Shown here: positions 27,192-35,610 of the stretch, one piece after another | How the letters are laid out: the number at the start of each line of letters is the position of its first letter | Numbering within the stretch: position 1 is the stretch's first letter | Source: Phyllobacterium phragmitis | GTDB lineage: Bacteria > Pseudomonadota > Alphaproteobacteria > Rhizobiales > Rhizobiaceae | Assembly (NCBI RefSeq): GCF_002980495.1 | Contig: NZ_PVBR01000003.1 | Location: 124,001 to 188,000 of the forward strand | Length of the DNA stretch: 64,000 nucleotides | Direction: 5' to 3' | Program-made: the position numbers and the translations under genes | The notes under the pieces: model-generated | The model's database searches: none | What the model was told of the DNA's origin: nothing | Seen by the model: only the letters and a program-made list of their open reading frames with translations

Positions 27192-27986
27192 TCACTTTTC
27201 GCCCACGAGGATCTTGTCGAGCCCGAACATGCGGTCGAGCACCAGCATGGCGATGGCGGTGAGCGCAATCATCAGGGCCGAAACGGCGGCCATCATCGGA
27301 TCTATGGACTCGGTCGCGTACATATACATGCGCACCGGCAGGGTGACCGTGGCAGGCGATGTCACGAAGATCGACATGGTCAGTTCGTCGAAGCTGTTGA
27401 TGAAGGCGAGTAGCCAGCCGCCGGTGACGCCGGGCAGGATCATCGGCAGGGTGATGCGACGAAAGACGGTCCAACGCGAGGCGCCGAGCGTCATGGCCGC
27501 CTGCTCGGCGCTACGGTCGAGCCCCGAGAGTGCCGCGATGACCAGGCGCAGCACATAGGGCGTGATGACGATGACATGGCTCAACACCAGCCAGCCGAAG
27601 CTGCCGGTGACGCCGATGAGCGCGAAAAGCCGGAGGAAAGCGACGCCGAGCACGAGATGCGGGATGATCAGCGGTGAGAGGAAAAGCGCATTGAGCGCAT
27701 CGCGACCGGCAAAATGATAGCGGTCTATGGCAAGCGCCGCCGGCACGGCGATGACCGCCGATAGCGTTGCCGCGATGGTCGCGAGCCACAGCGAATTGCC
27801 GAAAGCGGTGACGAAATCAGGATAATCCAGAATGGCGCGAAACCAGCGCAGCGAGAACTGCGTCGTCGGTATCGTCAGCGTGTTCTCGGGCGTGAAGGCG
27901 ACGAGGCAGATGACGACGAGCGGCGCAAGCACGAAGGCGACGACGAGCGTATGGAAAAGGATTGCGACGGGACCATTCTTCTGCAT
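27192..27986 (-). CDS. ABC transporter permease, PotC-like
   Basis: 264 residues, six predicted helices. First helix ILFHTLVVAFVLAPLVVICLVAF, then SLRWFRAILDYPDFVTAFGNSLWLA, the usual start of PotC-type proteins. EAA loop EQAAMTLGASRWTVFRRITLPMILPGV. It forms the channel with the PotB-like protein, whose gene ends six bases before it starts. Inner membrane. Confidence 0.92.
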   Translation of the reverse strand: MQKNGPVAILFHTLVVAFVLAPLVVICLVAFTPENTLTIPTTQFSLRWFRAILDYPDFVTAFGNSLWLATIAATLSAVIAVPAALAIDRYHFAGRDALNALFLSPLIIPHLVLGVAFLRLFALIGVTGSFGWLVLSHVIVITPYVLRLVIAALSGLDRSAEQAAMTLGASRWTVFRRITLPMILPGVTGGWLLAFINSFDELTMSIFVTSPATVTLPVRMYMYATESIDPMMAAVSALMIALTAIAMLVLDRMFGLDKILVGEK

Positions 27987-27991
27987 GACGC

Positions 27992-28843
27992 TTACCCCAG
28001 AGCCCGGCGCGCCCGTGCCTCGACGGCACGGTTATAGGCGAGCATGATGACGAGATTGGCCAGCAGCACGATGATGGCGATTGCCGCGCCCATCGGCCAG
28101 TTCAGTTCCTGCATATATTCGTCATAGACGAGCGTCGCCGCCATCTTGAGCCGCCGCCCGCCGAGGAGACCGGGGATGGCAAACGCGCTGGCCGAGAGCC
28201 CGAAGACGATGAGGCTGCCGGAGAGAAGGCCGATGCTGACCTGCGGCATCACCACGCGCCGCAAGGCGGTAAAGCGCGAGGCCCCGAGGCTCCACGCTGC
28301 CGCCTCCACTTGTGGATCGAGCTTCTGCAACGCGGTCCAGACCGGGATGACCATGAAGGGCAGCATGACGTGGACGAGCGCGATGACGATGGCCGTCTCC
28401 GTATAGAGCAACTTGACCGGGCCGAGGCCCAAAATTTCAAGGGCGCCATTGATGAGGCCGGTAGAGCCCAGCAACATGCTCCAGCCGAAAGCGCGGACCA
28501 CCACCGATACGAGCAGCGGGCCTATGATCACCAGAAGGAAGATGGAGCGCCAGGGCTTGCGCATCCGCGACAGGATATAGGCCTCGGGCGCGCCGATCAG
28601 CGCGCAGAGAAGCGTCGTCAGGAATGCAAGGCGCAGCGTGCGCCAGAAGATGCCGAGATAATAGCTGTCGGAAAGCACCTCCCCGTAATGGGCGAGCGTA
28701 TACTGGTCGCCGATGCCGGTGTCGTAATGATAGGTGAGAAAGGAAAGGATGACCGTCAGGACGAGCGGCACGATGACGAGCCCGGCAAAGAGCACCGCAG
28801 CGGGCGAAACGAGCAGCCAGGGTGCAGCGGGCGACCGGTTCAT
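27992..28843 (-). CDS. ABC transporter permease, PotB-like
   Basis: 283 residues. First helix LLVSPAAVLFAGLVIVPLVLTVILSFLTY; EAA loop EAAAWSLGASRFTALRRVVMPQVSIGLL; last helix AIAIIVLLANLVIMLAYNRAVE. The start overlaps the ATPase stop by four bases. Pairs with the PotC-like permease. Confidence 0.92.
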   Translation of the reverse strand: MNRSPAAPWLLVSPAAVLFAGLVIVPLVLTVILSFLTYHYDTGIGDQYTLAHYGEVLSDSYYLGIFWRTLRLAFLTTLLCALIGAPEAYILSRMRKPWRSIFLLVIIGPLLVSVVVRAFGWSMLLGSTGLINGALEILGLGPVKLLYTETAIVIALVHVMLPFMVIPVWTALQKLDPQVEAAAWSLGASRFTALRRVVMPQVSIGLLSGSLIVFGLSASAFAIPGLLGGRRLKMAATLVYDEYMQELNWPMGAAIAIIVLLANLVIMLAYNRAVEARARRALG

Positions 28844-29907
28844 GTCGTAGCCTCGCCGCCTGAGGCTTCGATGCGCAAGCTGGCGGGCGTCCAGCCGATC
28901 CCGACATGTTCGCCTTCACGCGCCGGCTCCTCACCATCATTCGGCATCGAGACGACGATGACACCGACCGGGGTCTCGATATTGAAGAGCCAGTGCCCGC
29001 CGAGAAAGAACCGGCTGGTCACATGCCCGTCGAGGCGGCCTTCGCCCGCCTTGTGCAGACGGAGCTTTTCTGGACGGATCGTTGCCGTTACCACGCTACC
29101 CGCGGGAATATCCGCGGCTTCGCTCGCCAGCACCGTGCCCGCCACTTCGATCGCACTGGCCGAGCCATTGCGCCGCCACACGCCTTCAAGCCGGTTCATC
29201 CTGCCGACAAAGGACGCGATGAAGGCCGTCGCCGGCTTCTCGTAGAGGCGGTACGGCGCATCGATCTGCGTCATGCGCCCTGCCTCCATCACCACCACAC
29301 GGTCGCTGATCGAAAGCGCCTCGGCCTGGTCGTGCGTGACCATGATCGTCGTGGTACCGACACTGCGCTGGATACGGCGCAGCTCGAACTGCATCTCTTC
29401 ACGCAGCTTGGCATCCAGATTGGAAAGCGGCTCATCGAGCAGCAGCACCGGCGGCTCGATGACCAGCGCGCGGGCAATGGCGACGCGCTGGCGCTGCCCG
29501 CCCGAGAGCTGGCGCGGATAACGCTCCGCGAAAGCGGAAAGATGCACGAGGGCCAGCATTTCGCCGATGCGCCTGTCCCGCTCGGCACGGGGCACCTTGC
29601 GCATCTCCAGCCCGAAGGCGACATTCTGCGCCACCGTCATATGCGGAAACAGCGCGTAGCTCTGAAAGACGATGCCAAGCCCACGCCGGTTCGGCTTCTC
29701 ATGCGTGATGTCCCGACCGTCGAGCATGATGCGACCGCTCGTCGGCTCGACCAGCCCGGCGATCATCTGCAGCGTCGTCGTCTTGCCGCAGCCGGAAGGC
29801 CCGAGCAGCGAGACGAATTCACCTCTGGCGACGCTGAGATCGACGTCACGAACCGCGGCGAGTTCGCCATAGAATTTGTTCACCTGCTCAAGTGTCAGGA
29901 AAGCCAT
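28840..29907 (-). CDS. ABC transporter ATPase, PotA-like
   Basis: 355 residues. Walker A GPSGCGKTT, Q-loop FQSYALFPHMTVAQN, signature LSGGQRQR, Walker B VLLLDEPLSNLD, H-loop VTHDQAEA, then a C-terminal TOBE domain (about residues 270-355). It energises the two permeases encoded next. It is the first gene of the operon, transcribed away from the IclR gene across a 165-base control region that contains an inverted repeat. Confidence 0.93.
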   Translation of the reverse strand: MAFLTLEQVNKFYGELAAVRDVDLSVARGEFVSLLGPSGCGKTTTLQMIAGLVEPTSGRIMLDGRDITHEKPNRRGLGIVFQSYALFPHMTVAQNVAFGLEMRKVPRAERDRRIGEMLALVHLSAFAERYPRQLSGGQRQRVAIARALVIEPPVLLLDEPLSNLDAKLREEMQFELRRIQRSVGTTTIMVTHDQAEALSISDRVVVMEAGRMTQIDAPYRLYEKPATAFIASFVGRMNRLEGVWRRNGSASAIEVAGTVLASEAADIPAGSVVTATIRPEKLRLHKAGEGRLDGHVTSRFFLGGHWLFNIETPVGVIVVSMPNDGEEPAREGEHVGIGWTPASLRIEASGGEATT

Positions 29908-29974
29908 GCACCCACCAACAGCGTTCTTTGAAACTCTTCAAAAGAGGCTGCAGCGGTTCTGCATAGTCAATTTG

Positions 29975-30027
29975 AAATTCCATTTAACAGAATTTTTCTT
30001 GACATATTTCCGTCATATGGAATTTCT
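29975..30027. promoter_or_regulatory. Divergent control region with inverted repeat, probable IclR operator
   Basis: Perfect 10-bp inverted repeat GAAATTCCAT (29975-29984)/ATGGAATTTC (30018-30027) between the divergent ATPase and IclR genes. A second, shorter palindrome AAATTC-N9-GAATTT overlaps the left arm. TTGACA at 30000-30005 is a likely -35 box for the IclR gene. The site can control both directions. Confidence 0.5.
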
Positions 30028-30072
30028 TCGGTAGTTTACCCAAGTGGATTTCATTTACGGATACCTGAATTC

Positions 30073-30891
30073 ATGCCTGATCAAGAAAAAGGCCCCTCCA
30101 GCCTGCGCCGCGCGCTCGCTCTGCTGCGCATCGTCGCTGGTGGCGATCCCGCCGGGATGCGGCTGAAGGATATTGCCGGCACAGCCGGCTGCAGCCAGTC
30201 AACGGCGCACCGCGCGCTGCAGGATATGATGGCGGAAGGCTTTGTCGAGCAGGTCGAGGGCGCAAAACGCTATCGCCCTTCGCTCGATTTCTTCGTGCTC
30301 GCCGCGCGGGCCGGGCAGGCCGGCGGCATACGCGATCTTGCCCGGCCGGTGCTGCTGCGGCTTGCCACCACCTTGAGCGATACGATCTTCTTTCTGGTGC
30401 GCAACGGCTATGACGCGGTGTGTCTCGATCGTGTCGAGGGGCCTTTCCCGATCCGGTCTTTCACCGGCGACATCGGCGGCAAGGTGCCGCTCGGACTTGG
30501 CCAGGGCAGCCTGGCGATCCTTGCCCATCTGCCGGAGGCAGAGCAGGAAGAGGTCATCCGTTTCAACATTCCGCGCCTCATCGACCGCGGCTTCCTCGAT
30601 GAGGCAGGCCTGCGTGCAGCACTTGCCACGGCGCGAGAACAGGGCTGGGTCAATCTCAACACCGGCCTGATCCCCGGCATGGCAGGGGTCGGCGTACCGG
30701 TCATCGACGCGCAGGGCCGCCCCGTCGCAGCCCTCAGCGTCGGCACGCTGGCCGAACGGCTTGGTCCGGAACGCCTGCCCGGCGTGGTGCGCATCCTCAA
30801 AACCGAGGCAATGAACCTTGCCGCCGGCCTCAATCCCTTCGATGTCACCCTGCGCTATCCCCTGCGCAGCCTCAGTAACATTGGCCGGTAA
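30073..30891 (+). CDS. IclR family transcriptional regulator
   Basis: 272 residues. N-terminal winged helix with SLRRALALLRIVAGGDPAGMRLKDIAGTAGCSQSTAHRALQDMMAEGFVE (about residues 9-58); C-terminal effector domain with DTIFFLVRNGYDAVCLDRVEGPFPIRSFTGDIGGKVPLG and GVPVIDAQGRPVAALSVGT. It is divergent from the transporter/dehydrogenase operon and most probably controls it, with the imported amine or its oxidation product as the signal. Confidence 0.93.
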   Translation: MPDQEKGPSSLRRALALLRIVAGGDPAGMRLKDIAGTAGCSQSTAHRALQDMMAEGFVEQVEGAKRYRPSLDFFVLAARAGQAGGIRDLARPVLLRLATTLSDTIFFLVRNGYDAVCLDRVEGPFPIRSFTGDIGGKVPLGLGQGSLAILAHLPEAEQEEVIRFNIPRLIDRGFLDEAGLRAALATAREQGWVNLNTGLIPGMAGVGVPVIDAQGRPVAALSVGTLAERLGPERLPGVVRILKTEAMNLAAGLNPFDVTLRYPLRSLSNIGR

Positions 30892-31467
30892 CTGCTTCGT
30901 CGTACTATTCCTAGTAGTAAATTCGACGTCCGAACCATGTCAAGTTGCACACGCGATCATTCGTCGCACGCGTGCGTTCAAATACCAAACCAGAAAAATC
31001 CACTCCATTCATGAAGTTACAGGGGATATTTTTGATCCTGACATTTTCTTACTCTTGATGACAATGGGGCATATGTCGAACCGAGACCGCCGAATCCAGT
31101 AGAAACACAACAACGTTTAACACGATATCACGAATATCATAATTAAATTCCGATATATTGATCAATATCTCTTCAATAATATCCGACATTAAATAAATAA
31201 ACTTGAAATACTGAGAAAAAACGTTTAATAGTACAACATCAGTTTCTTGATTATCTGGTGATTTGCGATCGCCCCGCTTCCCGGGACATGCCTAGACTCA
31301 GGAAGGCTGTGTCCTTCTTCAAGCAGCTGACATCAGGCAGATTCGAGAACGTGAAGAATTAACGAAACCGTTATTTCTTGGGAGGTATTGCGAAAATTGT
31401 GGAAAGTTACTAGGTCAAGCGAATTGCGTAACGAGTCTCAAATTACATAATGATTCCAGAGGAGCAT
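30892..31467. other. Long AT-rich intergenic region upstream of the mucR-like gene
   Basis: 576 bases with no gene I can support. 31090-31230 is very AT-rich with TA-rich runs such as AATAAATAAACTT, far from the GC-rich average of the window. Such regions are typical targets of MucR proteins, which often repress their own genes. The mucR promoter must lie here, but I do not see a clear -35/-10 pair. Confidence 0.5.
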
Positions 31468-31911
31468 ATGGTGGTAGAAGAAAAGAACACGACCGATCTT
31501 ATTGAACTCACGGCCGGGTTAATGTCGGCTTACGTCAGCAACAATTCGGTTCCCGCAGCCGAACTGCCTGCCTTGATTGCGCAAATCCACGCATCATTTT
31601 CAGGTCTGGCGACGGGTGAAGCAACAGCGCCTGAAGAAAAGCCGATACCTGCAATCGCGATCAAGAAATCGATCGCGCAGGACTACATCGTCTGTCTTGA
31701 GGACGGCAAGAAGTTCAAGTCACTCAAGCGGCACTTGATGACACACTATGGACTTACACCCGACGAATATCGCGCGAAGTGGAACCTTCCGGCGGACTAT
31801 CCGATGGTCGCGCCGAATTACGCTGCAACCCGGTCGGCCCTCGCAAAGCGAATGGGTCTCGGGCGGAAGGCGAAGGACCCGGTGAAGCGAATCCAGAAGA
31901 AGGCGGCCTGA
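31468..31911 (+). CDS. MucR/Ros family transcriptional regulator
   Basis: 147 residues from ATG 31468; GAGGAG lies only three bases before it, so the ATG at 31450, six codons earlier, cannot be excluded. N-terminal oligomerisation part (DLIELTAGLMSAYVSNNSVPAAELPALIAQIHASF), then the Ros-type single zinc-finger domain: CLEDGKKFKSLKRHLMTHYGLTPDEYRAKW and SALAKRMGLGRK. The second zinc ligand is Asp (C-x2-D) instead of Cys, a variant known in MucR/Ml proteins. It is an H-NS-like repressor of AT-rich DNA and commonly controls exopolysaccharide genes. A strong terminator follows at 32007. Confidence 0.92.
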   Translation: MVVEEKNTTDLIELTAGLMSAYVSNNSVPAAELPALIAQIHASFSGLATGEATAPEEKPIPAIAIKKSIAQDYIVCLEDGKKFKSLKRHLMTHYGLTPDEYRAKWNLPADYPMVAPNYAATRSALAKRMGLGRKAKDPVKRIQKKAA

Positions 31912-32006
31912 CGCATCAGACGTTGCGTGGCTGAAAAAGCCATGGAACCTGTCGCCCACCCAGCGGTGAGCGACGACTGTCAGTTCGATCGCCACGACTC
32001 GGCCCA

Positions 32007-32046
32007 GGCGGCGCCCTTCATTCCCTGAAGGGCGCCGCCATTGTTT
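32007..32046 (+). terminator. Rho-independent terminator of the mucR-like gene
   Basis: Perfect 14-bp stem GGCGGCGCCCTTCA (32007-32020)/TGAAGGGCGCCGCC (32026-32039), loop TTCCC, then ATTGTTTT. Confidence 0.88.
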
Positions 32047-32346
32047 TCACCATATATATTTTCCCAGTTTCCGGGCATGTCACGCAGTTGCGCGCTGATC
32101 TGATCCGTCGACCATCATCTCGACAGATCCTGAATATTTGCCCGCTTGCGCTAAGCATCCACGCCACGGGAACGCCGCGTTCAAGTCGACGCGCCAAGGA
32201 CGCTCACAGCTATTTCTTTGCTTTTATGCAGGTGTTCTGTGGTCGCGATCGGGCCATGAGCTGTCCGACGTTCATAATTTGAGAGACGAAAGTACAATGA
32301 ACCGCCATTATGTGGAATGGCTATCGTCTCAATATGGGAGGAAGAA
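32047..32346. other. Intergenic region upstream of the DUF2380 gene
   Basis: 300 bases; no gene, repeat or clear promoter recognised apart from a good ribosome site (GGGAGGAAG) at its end. Confidence 0.4.
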
Positions 32347-32892
32347 ATGTCCAATGTGCGCGGGGTAAACAGGCAGTTTCGGTCTCGCTCTTTTGTCTAT
32401 GGAAGGTTTTTTGCGTTCCTGGTAAGCGCAGGTGCGATTGCATCGGCCGCTTTTGCCGAGACCGGCGGCCGGCCGGCTTTGGCTACCACCAATTTTGATT
32501 TCAGGGATACGTCTGGTGAAGTCAGGGACCAGACCGCTGAACACGAAGCACGGCTGGAGGCATTTAATGTCACGCTGCGCAACGGTCTTTCCGAGAACCC
32601 AAAGTTCGATCTCGTTGCGTTAACCTGCCAGACAGATCAGTGCACCGCCAAAGACCCTGGCCTCGACGTTCTCTCCGCACGAGCAAAAACGGCCGGCGCG
32701 AGATTTTTCCTGTTCGGAGAAATCCACAAGATGAGCACACTGGTCGGCTGGGTGAAGTTTGCGGTGCTGGATTTGAATGAAAACAAGCCGGTCTGCGATC
32801 GGTTCATGACTTACCGGGGCGACACCGACGAGGCTTGGCAACACGCAGCAAAATTCACTGTGCGCGACATCGAGAAGCACTGCTTTCCGTAA
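32347..32892 (+). CDS. DUF2380-like secreted protein
   Basis: 181 residues from ATG 32347, chosen because GGGAGGAAG lies directly upstream; a longer start at 32317 would place that site inside the gene. After a basic N-terminus (RQFRSRSFVYGRFF) comes a signal helix AFLVSAGAIASAAFAE. The mature part, with FDFRDTSGEVRDQTAEHEARLEAFNVTLRNGL and GARFFLFGEIHKMSTLVGWVKFAVLDL, matches the DUF2380 pattern of alphaproteobacterial periplasmic proteins. It has four Cys, including CQTDQC and a C-terminal HCFP. The function is unknown. It stands alone. Confidence 0.75.
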   Translation: MSNVRGVNRQFRSRSFVYGRFFAFLVSAGAIASAAFAETGGRPALATTNFDFRDTSGEVRDQTAEHEARLEAFNVTLRNGLSENPKFDLVALTCQTDQCTAKDPGLDVLSARAKTAGARFFLFGEIHKMSTLVGWVKFAVLDLNENKPVCDRFMTYRGDTDEAWQHAAKFTVRDIEKHCFP

Positions 32893-33192
32893 AATCAAAA
32901 GACGTTTGCGGATGCGGCGGGTCGATGGTGGTTGCATTGAACATATGTTGGCAACCGCAACATTTCGTTCATGTGATTGGCGGGCCGGGTTGCTATAGTC
33001 CCGCAGTGTTCCCGTGGAATGCAACCGCATCGCGTCCCCCAAGCCCCCCGCTCAGAACGCGATGCGGACCCATCCCAGGGTCGCGTCTGCTCCAATCATA
33101 GCGGTTTTGAATCTTCAGGGCCTCCCCCAGGCCCTGAAAGCTTATCCGTATGCAGGCGTCAGACGGGCTGAACCGACAATTGCAGCAAACCC
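32893..33192. other. Intergenic region between the DUF2380 gene and dctM, with a hairpin
   Basis: 300 bases between convergent genes. It contains a perfect 10-bp hairpin TTCAGGGCCT (33114-33123)/AGGCCCTGAA (33129-33138) with a five-C loop, no T-run, which may end transcription from one or both sides. No gene is recognised. Confidence 0.45.
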
Positions 33193-34818
33193 TCACCGCG
33201 CCCTAATCTCCGGCCCCATCAAACTATACGGCAGCCAGGTCGACAAAACCGGAACATAAGTCACCAGAATCAGAAACAGGAAAAGCACGCCGACAAATGG
33301 CAAAGCGGCGCGCACCACCTGGATGAGGCTCATTCCGGTGATACCCGAGGTCACGAAAAGGTTGAGGCCGATCGGCGGCGTGATCATGCCGATCTCCATG
33401 TTCACGACCATGATGATGCCGAGGTGGACCGGGTCGATGCCGAGTTCCATCGCGATCGGAAATACCACCGGCGCGACGATAAGCAGGAGACCGGAAGGCT
33501 CCATAAATTGTCCGCCGAGCAGCAGCAGGATATTGACGGCGATCAGGAAGGTGAACCAGTTGAAGCCGGCATCGAGCATCATTCCGGTGATTACCTGCGG
33601 TATCCTTTCCGACGTCAGCACATGCGCGAACAGCAGCGCATTGACGATGATGAACATCAGCATGATCGTCGTGCGCGCGGCGTCTACCGTAACCTTGCGG
33701 GTTTCCTCGTTGAAGAATGCCGCGGGCAGAGAGCGTATCATCAATGACAGGTTGCGGCCCCAGATCGGGGCGCTGGCGGCAAGTTGCGACGGGATTGCGC
33801 CGAGGCTCTTGCGTTCGCCGCGCCACAGCGAATAGGCGACGAGAACGGCCAGCGACATCACAAGCCCGGCAACCGTGCGTGACCCGAAACCGACATGGTA
33901 TGTTTCGGACCGACCGACCGCGAAAAAGGACAGGATCATCCACACGAAGAAGAATGAGATGGCATAGACCATGGCCGAAAAGCCGACGCGCCCGCGCCGC
34001 GAATCCGTATCCTTGACCCAATGCTCGCCTTTCATCGGTCCCATGTCGCGATAGATGAACACCGCAACGAAGAATGCATAGATTGCGGCGACCGAAGCCG
34101 CCTCGGTGGGCGTGAAGACACCGCCATAGATGCCGCCGAGAATGATGATGATAAGGAACAGTCCCCAGCCGGCTTCCTTGCCGCCTGCGATCAGTTCGGA
34201 AAAGCCGCGCCATGGTTCGGCCGGCAATCCCTTGATCCTGGCCATGATATAGATCGCCACCATTAGCATGAGCCCTGCGACGAGGCCCGGAACCACACCG
34301 GCGAGAAACATCCGGCCGACCGAAACATCGGTAGCGGCGGAATAGACGACCATGACGATCGACGGCGGGATCAGGATGCCGAGCGTTCCGGCATTAGCGA
34401 TGATGCCGGCCGCGAACTCCTTGCTGTAGCCGACCTGCCGCATTCCGGCGATGGCGATGGTGCCTATCGCGACCACCGTCGCCGGCGACGAACCGGAGAG
34501 TGCTGCAAACAGCATGCAGGCGAGCACCGAGGCCATGGCGAGGCCGCCGCGGAAATGGCCGACCGTTGCGATGGCGAAACGTATCAGACGCTTGGCCACC
34601 CCGCCCGTCGACATGAAGGCGGACGCCAGAACGAAAAACGGAATGGCCAGCAGCGTGTAGTTCTGCGAGGCGGTGAAAAGCTGCAGCGCCACCGACGACA
34701 TCGAATCCGTTGAGAAAAACGCGATGGTGATGATCGACGAAAGGCCGAGCGCGATGGCGACCGGCGCGCCAAGAAACAGCAGCCCGAGGACGAGGATGAA
34801 CAGGATTGAGACTTCCAT
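33193..34818 (-). CDS. dctM: TRAP transporter large permease (DctM)
   Basis: 541 residues, about 110 more than standard DctM. The N-terminal half has the family core (GAPVAIALGLSSI, ATVVAIGTIAIAGMRQVGYSKEFAAGIIANAGTLGILIPPSI) and the C-terminal half VNILLLLGGQFMEPSGLLLIVAPVVFPIAMELGIDPVHLGIIMVVNMEIGMITPPIGLNLFV. Between them, at about residues 255-385, lies an extra segment with two more hydrophobic helices and soluble loops, a variant known from some rhizobial TRAP systems. It is the ion-driven channel subunit in the inner membrane. The upstream dctQ ends five bases before its start. Confidence 0.93.
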   Translation of the reverse strand: MEVSILFILVLGLLFLGAPVAIALGLSSIITIAFFSTDSMSSVALQLFTASQNYTLLAIPFFVLASAFMSTGGVAKRLIRFAIATVGHFRGGLAMASVLACMLFAALSGSSPATVVAIGTIAIAGMRQVGYSKEFAAGIIANAGTLGILIPPSIVMVVYSAATDVSVGRMFLAGVVPGLVAGLMLMVAIYIMARIKGLPAEPWRGFSELIAGGKEAGWGLFLIIIILGGIYGGVFTPTEAASVAAIYAFFVAVFIYRDMGPMKGEHWVKDTDSRRGRVGFSAMVYAISFFFVWMILSFFAVGRSETYHVGFGSRTVAGLVMSLAVLVAYSLWRGERKSLGAIPSQLAASAPIWGRNLSLMIRSLPAAFFNEETRKVTVDAARTTIMLMFIIVNALLFAHVLTSERIPQVITGMMLDAGFNWFTFLIAVNILLLLGGQFMEPSGLLLIVAPVVFPIAMELGIDPVHLGIIMVVNMEIGMITPPIGLNLFVTSGITGMSLIQVVRAALPFVGVLFLFLILVTYVPVLSTWLPYSLMGPEIRAR

Positions 34819-34823
34819 CGCGA

Positions 34824-35504
34824 TCAGTCCCTCAGGATGTTCTTGTTGTCGGCAACGAGGTCTTCAGCCTCATGTCCGGCAATGATCAGTTCGCGTTCTC
34901 CCCTCCAGATCTGGACGATCGCCTGCAGGGACCGAAATCCGAGAAGCGCCAGCCCGATCGGAAGGATGAGATAGGCAATCCAGCGCTGAACGCGCTCCTG
35001 CGTCCCGAATGTGTGCTGGATCCATTCGGGATAGCGCAGATCGTCGAGCCCGATTCCCGCATTGAAGAAGCGGGTCCAGTAGAAGACCGCTCCGCCCTTC
35101 GTTTGCGCACCAAAGATCGATAGCCAGTCGGCCGATAGCAGGATTGCCGCATAAAGGATGACCGTGAAGGCCCCGAACAGCGCGGCACCCCTGAACAGCC
35201 GCTTTGGAAAGAGGCGAATGGCCGCGTCGACGCCGAGATGAAGCCCTTGTTTGATGCCGTATCCCATGCCGAAGAGGATCATCCAGGCAAACAGGATGCG
35301 GGTCAGTTCCAGCGCGCCCGACCAGCCGCTGTTGAACCCGTAACGCGCTACGACCTGGGAAAAGGAAATGATGGTGATCGCCGCCAGCAGCACCGCCAGA
35401 ATGTTTTCTTCCACCCGTGTCACCGCCGCCGGATACCGCCGTTCGATCAGGAACAGCGCGACGATCAGTGCAAGGATGGCGAAGTAGGGCCAGTAAGCGA
35501 CCAT
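34824..35504 (-). CDS. dctQ: TRAP transporter small permease (DctQ)
   Basis: 226 residues, longer than the usual 160-180. Four-helix DctQ pattern: FAILALIVALFLIERRYPAAVTRVEENILAVLLAAITIISFSQVVARYGFNSGWSGALELTRILFAWMILFGMGYGIKQGLHLGVDAAIRLFP. An additional loop of about 50 residues (FGAQTKGGAVFYWTRFFNAGIGLDDLRYPEWIQHTFG) precedes the last helix. It forms the membrane part together with DctM. A hairpin at 35576-35600 separates it from dctP. Confidence 0.92.
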   Translation of the reverse strand: MVAYWPYFAILALIVALFLIERRYPAAVTRVEENILAVLLAAITIISFSQVVARYGFNSGWSGALELTRILFAWMILFGMGYGIKQGLHLGVDAAIRLFPKRLFRGAALFGAFTVILYAAILLSADWLSIFGAQTKGGAVFYWTRFFNAGIGLDDLRYPEWIQHTFGTQERVQRWIAYLILPIGLALLGFRSLQAIVQIWRGERELIIAGHEAEDLVADNKNILRD

Positions 35505-35575
35505 TTATGTTCCCCTGGATGATCCGCACTCTGACGGGCGGCTCTTGCTACGACAAACAATTGTTAAATCATGGG

Positions 35576-35600
35576 GACCGGGCGCAGCTTGCGCCCGGTC
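35576..35600 (-). promoter_or_regulatory. Intercistronic stem-loop between dctP and dctQ
   Basis: Perfect 10-bp stem GACCGGGCGC (35576-35585)/GCGCCCGGTC (35591-35600), loop AGCTT. It begins 11 bases after the dctP stop, about 70 bases before the dctQ start. Likely a partial terminator or mRNA-stabilising element that raises dctP over dctQM. Confidence 0.6.
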
Positions 35601-35610
35601 CGAAGCTTGT

